Below, piece after piece: positions 1-6,579 of a DNA stretch of 8,670 bases. Made by a program: the position numbers and the translations under genes. The notes beneath the pieces are model-generated. The model ran no database searches. It was given only the letters and a program-made list of their open reading frames with translations, and was not told the origin of the DNA. How positions within the stretch are numbered: the first letter of the stretch is position 1; the number at the start of each line of letters is the position of its first letter. Location of the stretch: assembly GCA_021107335.1 (NCBI GenBank), contig JAIOSZ010000030.1:1-8670 (forward strand). Direction: 5' to 3'. The DNA is from Desulfuromonadaceae bacterium. GTDB lineage: Bacteria > Desulfobacterota > Desulfuromonadia > Desulfuromonadales > Syntrophotaleaceae.

Positions 1-1043
1 TGCTGACCGCTTTGATCGGCATCGCTAACCTCTACAGCGCCACCTCTTCCGGGTCGACCCTGGCGTTCCCGGTCTATCTTAAACAGATCTACTGGCTGGG
101 GGGAGGAATCCTGCTCGCCGCCATAATAAGCGTTATCGACTATCGGCATCTGCAACATCTCGGCTTTATCCTCTACGCTCTGACCCTGCTGTTGCTGGCG
201 GCAGTGCTGTTGGTCGGCAAGACCTCCATGGGGGCCACCCGCTGGCTCGATCTCGGCGTTTTCAATCTGCAGCCAAGCGAAATCATGAAGATCGTCATCA
301 TCATTGCCCTGGCCTGCTACTTCGCCCGCCAAGACACCCTGGCCGCCTATTCCCTGAGCGACCTGTGGCTGCCCTTTCTGTTACTCGGACTGCCGGCGCT
401 GCTGATCATGAAACAACCCGATCTCGGCACCGCCCTCATCGTACTGTTCATCGGCTTTACCATGATTCTGTTCGCCGGCATTCGCAGAGGCACCCTAGCG
501 GCGCTGGCCGTGCTGGCGGTAGGCGGGGCAGGTGGCGGCTGGTTTCTGCTCCACGACTATCAGAAGCAACGCATTCTGACCTTCCTCGCGCCAGAACGAG
601 ACCCCCTCGGTTCCGGCTACCATATCATTCAATCGAAAATTGCCATCGGTAGTGGTGGATTCTTCGGCAAGGGTTTCATGCAGGGCACCCAGTCACAGCT
701 CTCTTTTCTGCCAGAACGCCATACCGATTTCGCTTTTTCGGTATTCGCCGAAGAGTGGGGCTTCTGCGGCAGCCTGCTGCTGCTCGGCCTTTATCTATTG
801 ATTGTCATCTGGGGCATTTACGTAGCCCGCAACGCCGCCGATCTGTTCGGCACCTTTCTGGCTTTCGGCGTCTCGGCCATGCTGTTCTGGCACATTGTTA
901 TTAATCTTGGCATGGTCATCGGCCTGCTACCGGTGGTCGGAGTGCCCCTACCCCTCTTCTCCTACGGGGGTACCAGCATGATCACCACCATGCTTGGAGC
1001 CGGCCTGCTGCTCAATGTCAGCATGCGCCGCTTTACCTTTTAA
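1..1043 (+). CDS. rodA: RodA, SEDS peptidoglycan glycosyltransferase (5' end missing)
   Basis: RodA polymerises lipid II into glycan strands in the inner membrane as part of the elongasome, with MreBCD and a class B PBP. The frame is open from base 3 with no stop upstream, so the gene continues off the left edge; the TTG at 12 is internal. About 347 codons are visible against about 370 in E. coli RodA, so roughly one N-terminal segment is missing. Visible hallmarks are the N-terminal NLYSAT motif, many hydrophobic membrane segments, the QPSEIMK and KQPDLGTAL motifs, the periplasmic LPERHTDF motif carrying the essential aspartate (nt 726-728, equivalent to E. coli D262 from memory), and the C-terminal GVPLPLFSYGGTSM signature. 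The HTDF and VIGLLPVVGVPLP context fits RodA better than FtsW. The mreBCD and mrdA genes often lie upstream, but that is outside this window. Confidence 0.96.
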   Translation, partial: LTALIGIANLYSATSSGSTLAFPVYLKQIYWLGGGILLAAIISVIDYRHLQHLGFILYALTLLLLAAVLLVGKTSMGATRWLDLGVFNLQPSEIMKIVIIIALACYFARQDTLAAYSLSDLWLPFLLLGLPALLIMKQPDLGTALIVLFIGFTMILFAGIRRGTLAALAVLAVGGAGGGWFLLHDYQKQRILTFLAPERDPLGSGYHIIQSKIAIGSGGFFGKGFMQGTQSQLSFLPERHTDFAFSVFAEEWGFCGSLLLLGLYLLIVIWGIYVARNAADLFGTFLAFGVSAMLFWHIVINLGMVIGLLPVVGVPLPLFSYGGTSMITTMLGAGLLLNVSMRRFTF

Positions 1044-1058
1044 CCGTTGCACCCTTGT

Positions 1059-1086
1059 TTGTGCCCTTACCCGGAATCCGGCACAA
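1059..1086 (+). other. Stem-loop after rodA
   Basis: TTGTGCC at 1059-1065 is exactly complementary to GGCACAA at 1080-1086, with a 14-base loop. It lies 15 bases past the rodA stop. No T tract follows, so it is not a classical intrinsic terminator. It could protect the 3' end of the rodA mRNA or be a weak terminator. Confidence 0.4.
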
Positions 1087-1124
1087 GCCTCGGCAGACGA
1101 TAGACGGTTAACGGGATATCTGAA

Positions 1125-1154
1125 TTGACGATGCTGATCCTGTTTTGCTAAGGT
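1125..1154 (+). promoter_or_regulatory. Possible sigma-70 promoter for the HDOD gene
   Basis: TTGACG (1125-1130, five of six consensus bases) is followed after 18 bases by TAAGGT (1149-1154). That -10 is a weak match, but it is preceded by TGC, which gives an extended -10. Transcription would start near 1161, leaving about 80 bases of leader before the ATG at 1244. A second AT-rich hexamer, TATAGA, is at 1157-1162 but has no good -35 at the right distance. Confidence 0.35.
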
Positions 1155-1243
1155 GCTATAGAAGTATCCGAACCTCTTGTTGATCACCAGAGGAAACCAT
1201 TCATCTCTCTTTTCTTAATAGAAGCTGGCGAGGAACCGAATCC

Positions 1244-2149
1244 ATGGGAAGCCCTGAAACGAGTATCTGGTCCTTTAACCAATGGGCAGAAGACCATCTT
1301 GAACTGACTTCCGCCGCCGACGCGGTCAAAGATCTACCGGCCATGGCCGATATCGTCACCGATTTTCTGATGGCCTCGCAGGATCCGGACTGGACCGCCA
1401 AAGGACTGGCCATGGTGGTCGCCAAGGATCCAGGTATAGCCGCCTGCGTACTCAGGGTGGCCAATAGTTCTTACTACAGCTTTCAGCGCCAGATCGCCAG
1501 CCTTGAAAGCGCCGTTTCAATACTGGGCCTAAAAACCCTTAAGAGCCTGGTTCTAGCCGCCGGCGTAAAGACCATGAACAAACGCTTCGGCCTGATTGAA
1601 AAGCTGCTAGTGGAAGACTCGGTCGGCAGCGCCCTGAGCGCTCGGGCCATTGCTCGCCAAGCTGGCAACCTGGACCCAGAGGAAGCCTTTCTGGCCGGGC
1701 TAATGCGCCATATCGGCAAGATCGCGATGAACAACATCGCCCCGGAAAGTTACACCGAGATCATTCAGGGGGTTTATAACGAGGAAGGCTCTCTGGCTAA
1801 CCTAGAACGAAAATACTTTCCTTACACTCACAGCGCCATTGGCGCCGCTCTGCTTAACAGCTGGAACCTTTCCTCCACCCTGGTGGCTAGTACCTTGTTT
1901 CACTCGGAACCACCACCGGACGGAGCGTTTGATATAACAACGGAACGTCTGCTTGCGACCGTTAATCTGGCCGGCAGCGTCTGCCAACGCCTTGGTATCG
2001 GCCAACGCCTAACCGAGGAATCCCTAGAACTCCTGAGCACCCCCAGTGCGGCTCAACTTGGCCTTGATGAAGCGGCAGTTGAAGCGATACTTGAAGAGGT
2101 TTCCGGGGCCTTCGAAGAAACCCGTCAATCTTTTCTTGGCGGTAGCTAG
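1244..2149 (+). CDS. HDOD domain protein
   Basis: A 301-residue soluble protein that is essentially one HDOD domain. The domain starts near residue 31 (LPAMADIV), passes through the helix pair around DPGIAACVLRVANS (about 68-82) and the SAVSILGL segment, and ends near residue 220; the last 80 residues are alpha-helical with no domain I recognise. At the place where true HD phosphohydrolases have H-D, this protein has R155-H156 followed by IGK. The metal ligands are therefore lost, as is usual for HDOD proteins, which are regarded as signalling or scaffold modules and not enzymes. There is no signal peptide or membrane segment. The ATG start is supported by GAGGAA at 1230-1235, 8 bases upstream. 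It sits between rodA and comEC, probably with its own promoter. HDOD proteins are abundant in Desulfuromonadales; the target of this one cannot be read from the sequence. Confidence 0.88.
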   Translation: MGSPETSIWSFNQWAEDHLELTSAADAVKDLPAMADIVTDFLMASQDPDWTAKGLAMVVAKDPGIAACVLRVANSSYYSFQRQIASLESAVSILGLKTLKSLVLAAGVKTMNKRFGLIEKLLVEDSVGSALSARAIARQAGNLDPEEAFLAGLMRHIGKIAMNNIAPESYTEIIQGVYNEEGSLANLERKYFPYTHSAIGAALLNSWNLSSTLVASTLFHSEPPPDGAFDITTERLLATVNLAGSVCQRLGIGQRLTEESLELLSTPSAAQLGLDEAAVEAILEEVSGAFEETRQSFLGGS

Positions 2150-2239
2150 TGCCCAGCCGGACCTTGCGGATGAACTCTGACAAGATTCTGGTTTGGAAAC
2201 GGAGTGCTTTCTATAAATCCTAGGAAATTAAGTTCTTGC

Positions 2240-2367
2240 GTGGGACATCGATTCGTCTCACTACTCAGATTTCTCTACCTAGAGTCCATCTGGAAACTTT
2301 GGATGGACACAGTGCAGTTTTCATATGGGAAAAGAGTCGTTTCCGGATGAAAACTACCTAGAGTTTT
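2240..2367 (+). other. Cluster of stem-loops, possible structured RNA
   Basis: Three successive hairpins can be drawn. SL1 pairs 2240-2246 with 2255-2261 (seven pairs, one G-U, 8-base loop). SL2 pairs 2284-2291 with 2301-2308 (eight pairs including one terminal U-G, loop GGAAACTTT). SL3 pairs AGTTTTCAT at 2316-2324 with ATGAAAACT at 2347-2355 (nine perfect pairs), continues after a small internal loop with GGAAA 2328-2332 and TTTCC 2340-2344, and has a 7-base loop. The right arm of SL3 can also pair with AGTTTT at 2362-2367, so two conformations are possible. The strand transcribed is unknown; hairpins are symmetric apart from G-U pairs. It could be a small RNA, a comEC leader, or a mobile repeat remnant. 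Confidence 0.35.
2275..2364. repeat. 11-bp direct repeat bracketing two stem-loops
   Basis: CTACCTAGAGT occurs at 2275-2285 and again at 2354-2364, 79 bases apart start to start. The copies flank SL2 and most of SL3. This could be the footprint of a small inserted element with a target duplication, a pair of protein-binding sites (CTCTA-CC-TAGAG around the first copy is itself palindromic), or chance in AT-richer DNA. Confidence 0.4.
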
Positions 2368-2471
2368 GTGAAAATATCCTGCCAACGAAAGCGGGAGGAA
2401 TCACGACGCTCCGGCAACAGACAACTGAAACCTGCATAAACAAATCCGAGCAGCATCATCATTTCAAACAT
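2358..2471 (-). CDS. Possible 37-residue membrane miniprotein
   Basis: A minus-strand ORF starts at ATG 2471-2469 and ends at TAG 2360-2358. It has an unusually good Shine-Dalgarno for this strand: the complement of 2478-2487 reads AGGAGAGAGG and ends 6 bases before the ATG. The protein starts MFEMMMLLGFVYAGFSCLL, a single hydrophobic stretch, and continues with a charged, aromatic tail (PERRDSSRFRWQD). The same frame stays open upstream to a GTG at 2561, inside the comEC start, but without a ribosome site there. I recognise no family. Against it: short length, no promoter seen, and overlap with the hairpin cluster and repeat. It may be a chance ORF. Confidence 0.22.
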   Translation of the reverse strand: MFEMMMLLGFVYAGFSCLLPERRDSSRFRWQDIFTKL

Positions 2472-2527
2472 GGGCAACCTCTCTCCTGGTGAAGTGTCCC
2501 CAGCATGCCCCTGCCATGTGACAGAAT

Positions 2528-4960
2528 ATGTCTCACCCTCGTCAAACAGAAACATTATCACACCACTGTAGCCGCTCGAGGCTCGCTAGGGGAGCGGATC
2601 AACCGCAGGTCCTGGCCTTACTGCTGCTGAGCACAATGGGCGGTCTGCTCACGGCCCCCTACTTCCCACCACTGCCACTGCCGCTACTCTGGCCCATGCT
2701 GCTGGCCCTTATCTGGTGGATACTGCGCAACTCTCGCCTTGCAACGGTCATCCTGGCCGCCTTCTGTATCCTTTTGGCAATGGCCCAATACCAACGACAA
2801 ATGTCGCCAACGCTGCCGACCGAGCATGTCGCACGGTTGCCCCAGGACCGCCCCTTGACCATCGAAGGCCGAGTGCAGGCGATTCACGGCGGCAACACTC
2901 TGCGTATCGACCTCGACACGGAACGATTGGTAACGGGCCAGGTACAGCAAGCCCTTACCGGACGCCTGCGACTGACCATCGGCGAAGGGGATCCTCACCT
3001 GCAAAAGGGCCAACGTATTAGGTTTCGCGGCCGCCTGCGAACCCCTGAGCCTTTCGCTACCCCGGGGGAATTCAGTTATCAACGCTATCTGGCTGCGCGG
3101 AGCATTTATGTGACCTCCTATCTCGCCAGCGCCGAGACTATCGTGCCCTTCGCCACCCAAAAGGGGACTGGTCTCCTGGCGCGAGTGGCCGCGTTGCGCC
3201 ACACCATCGGGCAGCATATTGACCGGGCTCTAGCACCTGACCAGCAAGGCCTGGTGCGTGCCTTGATCATCAGTGACCGACAGCTACCGCCATCCCAGCG
3301 CCAACAGCTGGCGAACACCGGCCTGTCCCACCTTTTTGCTATCTCGGGCTTGCATCTTGGCCTGCTGGCCCTTTTGCTCTATACGATCGGCCACTGGCTG
3401 TATCGACGCAGCGAAAGGCTATTGCTGCTGGCTCCTCCTGGCCGCCTGCTGCCTCTGGTGTTACTGCCTCTACTCTGGCTGTACCTTCAATTGACCGGCA
3501 ACGCCCTTTCGACCCGCAGGGCCTTTTATATGGCCGTTGTTGGCGCCCTGTTGCTAATTATCGGCCGACGCACCAGACCGCTGCAGGCCTTGGCCAGCGT
3601 CGCCCTGATCATGCTCTGCAGCGCCCCCTTAAGTCTCTTCGAACCGGCCTGGCAACTATCTATGGCCGGGGTCAGCGGGATCCTGCTGTTGCTGCCGACC
3701 TGGCAACGCACCATCTCCGCCCTGCCCCGATGGTGGCGCTGGCCCATCGGCCTGGCAGCAACCACCCTGGCCGCGACCATTGCCACCACTCCGCTCATTC
3801 TTAGCCAATTTCATTTGCTGGCCCCGGCTGGCCTGTTGAACAACCTGCTGGCGGTACCCTTGATCGGTTTTTGCGCGGTACCCCTCGGTTTAAGCGGGGC
3901 CTTGCTCGATCCTCTATGGCCATCTGGTGGTGCTGCACTCTTTCAGCTGTGCGGACAAATCTGCCAACTGACTCTGCAGGGGGCCGACCAACTAAGTCAG
4001 GGACCGCTGCTCTCAGCCAAGGTCTGCTATCTTTCGCCCCGCATCCTCACTGGCATCGCCATTCTCTGCCTATCACTGCTGGTCCCGCGCTGGACCGGTC
4101 GCTGGCTCTACCTGCGCATTCCACTTCTGATGGCAGTACTGTGCTTACTGTTTCTACCGCAAAAAAAGCCACAGACCCTAACGGTCACCGCGCTGAGTGT
4201 CGGTCAGGGAGAGGCCATGCTCCTCTCGCAGCCTCAATCCGGTCATTATCTAATCGATGGTGGAGGACTCTACGGCAGCACCTTCGATGTAGGCGCCCGG
4301 TTGGTAGCTCCCGCCCTGGCCCGGTTCGGCGTCTCTTCCTTAGAAGCGGTGATCCTCACCCATGACCACCCCGACCACCGTCAGGGCCTGGTAGAAATCC
4401 TCAAGTACTTTCCGGTCAGGGCTTTCTGGTCAACCCAGACATTGGCAGAACTCCATCCTGAAATACGCGAACCGATACTGAGGCGGGCCATTCCTCTACG
4501 CACCTTTACTGAAGGCTGGACCACACTGAATCAAGGGACACTGGAAGAACTTGCGATATATGCGCCGACACAAAAAGCACCCAAAATCAACGACCGTTCT
4601 CTAGTCCTTTATGCCCGTTACGGTCAGGATGGCCTGCTGCTGACCGGTGACCTGGAACGGCAGGGAATCCGCGACTTGCTGGCCCATCCGCCAGGCAGCC
4701 CGGTCACCCTGCTTAAACTGCCCCATCACGGCAGTCGCTATTCGGAGCCTTGGCACTTGATGGAATCATTGCACCTTCAACATGTGTTTACCTCCAGTGG
4801 ACGCCACAATAGTTACGGCCTGCCACACAAGGAAGTTACAGAAGCACTGGCTGAGTATGGACTGAGGTCGAACGACACGGGCCGTGACGGTAGCCTGCGC
4901 TTCAGCAGCGACGGTTCTGGCTGGCAGCTGCAGCATTGGCGCAGAGGCCTTTTCCGTTGA
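2528..4960 (+). CDS. comEC: ComEC/Rec2 DNA-uptake channel protein
   Basis: ComEC carries incoming single-stranded DNA across the inner membrane during natural transformation. This 810-residue protein has the full architecture: N-terminal membrane segments (about 27-80), an OB-like DUF4131 region (about 105-190), the Competence membrane domain with the signature HLFAISGLHL at 268-277, several helices to about residue 545, and a C-terminal metallo-beta-lactamase-like domain from about 550. That last domain keeps the likely metal and nuclease residues: H612-D-H-P-D-H617, G707-D708 and PHHGS around H733-H734, so it is probably active. The start is uncertain. ATG 2528 lies three codons after an in-frame stop, has no clear Shine-Dalgarno, and no GTG or TTG occurs before the next ATG (2636), which would cut into the first membrane segment. 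Weak initiation would suit a poorly expressed competence gene. The GGDEF gene follows 57 bases later. Whether the host is transformable cannot be told from one gene. Confidence 0.94.
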   Translation: MSHPRQTETLSHHCSRSRLARGADQPQVLALLLLSTMGGLLTAPYFPPLPLPLLWPMLLALIWWILRNSRLATVILAAFCILLAMAQYQRQMSPTLPTEHVARLPQDRPLTIEGRVQAIHGGNTLRIDLDTERLVTGQVQQALTGRLRLTIGEGDPHLQKGQRIRFRGRLRTPEPFATPGEFSYQRYLAARSIYVTSYLASAETIVPFATQKGTGLLARVAALRHTIGQHIDRALAPDQQGLVRALIISDRQLPPSQRQQLANTGLSHLFAISGLHLGLLALLLYTIGHWLYRRSERLLLLAPPGRLLPLVLLPLLWLYLQLTGNALSTRRAFYMAVVGALLLIIGRRTRPLQALASVALIMLCSAPLSLFEPAWQLSMAGVSGILLLLPTWQRTISALPRWWRWPIGLAATTLAATIATTPLILSQFHLLAPAGLLNNLLAVPLIGFCAVPLGLSGALLDPLWPSGGAALFQLCGQICQLTLQGADQLSQGPLLSAKVCYLSPRILTGIAILCLSLLVPRWTGRWLYLRIPLLMAVLCLLFLPQKKPQTLTVTALSVGQGEAMLLSQPQSGHYLIDGGGLYGSTFDVGARLVAPALARFGVSSLEAVILTHDHPDHRQGLVEILKYFPVRAFWSTQTLAELHPEIREPILRRAIPLRTFTEGWTTLNQGTLEELAIYAPTQKAPKINDRSLVLYARYGQDGLLLTGDLERQGIRDLLAHPPGSPVTLLKLPHHGSRYSEPWHLMESLHLQHVFTSSGRHNSYGLPHKEVTEALAEYGLRSNDTGRDGSLRFSSDGSGWQLQHWRRGLFR

Positions 4961-5004
4961 CAGTCTGACGGGTGATTTGCTAATTTTTGCATTTCATTCC
5001 CCTT

Positions 5005-5010
5005 GGAGAG
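5005..5010 (+). promoter_or_regulatory. Ribosome binding site deciding the GGDEF gene start
   Basis: GGAGAG at 5005-5010 lies 7 bases before ATG 5018. A longer reading from TTG 5003 would overlap this site and add only five residues before the usual MKKTTILVVD beginning of a receiver domain, so ATG 5018 is preferred. Confidence 0.75.
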
Positions 5011-5017
5011 CTACAGG

Positions 5018-6388
5018 ATGAAAAAAACGACTATTCTGGTTGTTGATAACGAGTCTTCCTTTCGCCATCTCTTCAGCCAGTGCCTCAGCGAAGACGGTTA
5101 CGAGGTGGAAGCGGTCTCCTCGGGCGAACTGGCTATGAGCCGCATTGCTCAGGGAGAAATCTCCACGGTCGTGACTGACCTGGTCATGTCCGGCATGGAT
5201 GGCCTTGAGGTGCTGCGCCAGTGCCGCGCCTGTAAAAACCCTCCTGAAGTCATCCTCACCACCAGTCACGGTACCATCGAAACAGCGGTTCAAGCGCTCA
5301 AGAACGGCGCCTTTGACTACTTGGTTAAGCCCTTCAACCCTGAAGAACTACGCCATGTAGTGCGCACCAGCCTGGAGCAACGTCGACTGCTTAACGAAAA
5401 TACTCAACTCAAACTCCAGATTGACCTCTTTCAGCGGGGTCAGCACCTGGCAGCCCTGCTCGACATCGAACAGCTCTTTACCGAAGCATTACATGCGCTG
5501 CTTCACGAAGTGGGTGGTGGTCGAGGCATGGCTTTTTTGCCAGCTGAAAACTGCGTCTCCCAAATCATTGCGCTCAATGATCTGACCGAAAACGAAGCGT
5601 TGCCTCTGGCCCATGCCTTGCTGCCCACTCTTAAAGGACTCAAGGATTTTCGTTTATTACAGGGCGATGAATTGCCCACCAGCCTTCCTCTGCCAGCGGG
5701 CACCCGTTCCCTGTGCCTGCTACCGCTGCTCTATCAAAACCGGCTCGAAGGTCTGCTGGTACTCCTTAACCCAGAGGAAGAAGATTTCCAACAACCACTG
5801 CCGCTCCTCAACCTGCTTTTTCTATTGGAACAGATAGCCCTCGGCTTCAGCAATGCCTCTCGCTACAAAGATGTTCGCAAACTCGTTCATACGGACGACT
5901 TGACAGGCCTACATAACTATCGCTACCTGCAGATGATCATCGACCAGGAAATTCATCGCGCAGAACGATATGACCTACAGTTCTCTCTGGTTTTTATCGA
6001 TATCGACCGGTTCAAGACAATCAACGATTCCCACGGCCACCTGGCCGGAAGTCAGGCCCTCAAAGAGGTCGCCGGTCTGCTGCGGCAGAGTGTTCGTGAA
6101 GCCGACATTCTGTTCCGTTACGGCGGCGATGAATTTACCGGATTTCTAGCCGAGACGGGAACCGAAGGTGCCGCCATCGTCGCGGAACGTATCCGCCGCA
6201 ACATCGAACAACACATTTTTTTCGCTGAAAGCGACCATCCAACCCGACTGACGGCAACCGTCGGCTACGCCACCTTTCCCATCGACTCAGCAGATCATCA
6301 AGGAATCATTGATCTAGCGGACCGGGCCATGTATGTCGGCAAGAAAGTCCGTAACGTCGTTCGCAGTGCTCAAGAGCTGAACCTTTAA
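5018..6388 (+). CDS. REC-GAF-like-GGDEF response regulator, probable Hypr 3',3'-cGAMP synthase
   Basis: A 456-residue cytoplasmic response regulator with a nucleotide cyclase output. Residues 1-120 are a receiver: D54 is the phosphoacceptor, T81 and K104 the switch residues. One of the usual paired acidic residues is Asn (D10-N11-E12). Residues 120-285 are a helical linker plus a GAF-like region I identify only weakly. The GGDEF domain runs from about 290: DLTGLHNYRYL at 294, metal ligands D328 and D330, base-contacting N336, intact GGDEF at 369-373, and an inhibitory RxxD site at R360-D363. The key oddity is S345, in GHLAGS, where diguanylate cyclases have Asp (GHxxGD). This Asp-to-Ser change marks Hypr enzymes that make cyclic AMP-GMP. 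The position before hisS and the domain order match Geobacter GacA (GSU1658, from memory). In Geobacter, cGAMP acts through GEMM-Ib riboswitches on genes for extracellular electron transfer. The partner kinase is not in the window. The product specificity is inferred; a promiscuous or c-di-GMP-making enzyme is the alternative. Confidence 0.85.
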   Translation: MKKTTILVVDNESSFRHLFSQCLSEDGYEVEAVSSGELAMSRIAQGEISTVVTDLVMSGMDGLEVLRQCRACKNPPEVILTTSHGTIETAVQALKNGAFDYLVKPFNPEELRHVVRTSLEQRRLLNENTQLKLQIDLFQRGQHLAALLDIEQLFTEALHALLHEVGGGRGMAFLPAENCVSQIIALNDLTENEALPLAHALLPTLKGLKDFRLLQGDELPTSLPLPAGTRSLCLLPLLYQNRLEGLLVLLNPEEEDFQQPLPLLNLLFLLEQIALGFSNASRYKDVRKLVHTDDLTGLHNYRYLQMIIDQEIHRAERYDLQFSLVFIDIDRFKTINDSHGHLAGSQALKEVAGLLRQSVREADILFRYGGDEFTGFLAETGTEGAAIVAERIRRNIEQHIFFAESDHPTRLTATVGYATFPIDSADHQGIIDLADRAMYVGKKVRNVVRSAQELNL

Positions 6389-6479
6389 CCCACCTTCTGC
6401 TGCCGCTCTTCTGCAGTTTCCGGCCTCTCCCATCGGCCCGCAACGGTTACCCAGCACTCCCCCAACAAGGCGAATCGAT

Positions 6480-6508
6480 TTGCCAAAACGGCCGGATTCA
6501 GGTATACA
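6480..6508 (+). promoter_or_regulatory. Probable sigma-70 promoter of hisS
   Basis: TTGCCA (6480-6485, five of six consensus bases) and TATACA (6503-6508, four of six) are separated by exactly 17 bases. Transcription would start near 6515, giving a leader of about 65 bases to the GTG at 6580. The pair is flanked by a 7-bp inverted repeat, AACGGTT at 6442-6448 and AACCGTT at 6523-6529, which may be chance. Confidence 0.5.
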
Positions 6509-6566
6509 TGCGGCTGGCTACAAACCGTTATGGTCAAACAACCAGCAACTGGACCATAGAACCAAC

Positions 6567-6573
6567 AAAGGAA
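6567..6573 (+). promoter_or_regulatory. Ribosome binding site deciding the hisS start
   Basis: AAAGGAA at 6567-6573 lies 6 bases before GTG 6580. No such site precedes the in-frame ATG at 6508, which overlaps the predicted -10 and would add 24 residues unlike any HisRS N-terminus. Confidence 0.8.
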
Positions 6574-6579
6574 CGTTCC

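Larger units (their letters stand above)
2150..2527. other. Intergenic region between the HDOD gene and comEC
   Basis: This 378-base stretch has no convincing + strand gene and no clear intrinsic terminator for the HDOD gene. It is more AT-rich than its neighbours. It contains a run of stem-loops between 2240 and 2367, an 11-bp direct repeat, and a short minus-strand ORF with a good ribosome binding site, each listed separately. I found no GEMM, T-box or tRNA-like signature in it and no strong sigma-70 promoter pointing at comEC. Confidence 0.7.

Noticed and set aside
2150..2527. GEMM-type (c-di-GMP or cGAMP) riboswitch, looked for because of the nearby Hypr enzyme
   Set aside because: The conserved GGNAAACC and GGACGCAAAGCC-like segments are absent here and in the aspS leader.
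2684..3217. 177-codon minus-strand ORF inside comEC
   Set aside because: Fully antisense to conserved comEC coding sequence; low-complexity composition typical of a shadow frame.
3871..4365. 164-codon + strand ORF in another frame of comEC
   Set aside because: Covered by comEC, which carries recognisable motifs throughout this stretch; the alternative product has a random-looking composition.
6389..6479. Terminator after the GGDEF gene
   Set aside because: Only 4-bp pairings (such as GGCC with GGCC near 6422-6437) and no T tract; not convincing.
6508..6579. N-terminal extension of hisS from ATG 6508
   Set aside because: The ATG coincides with the predicted -10, has no ribosome site, and the added 24 residues do not look like HisRS; GTG 6580 has both a good ribosome site and the conserved N-terminus.
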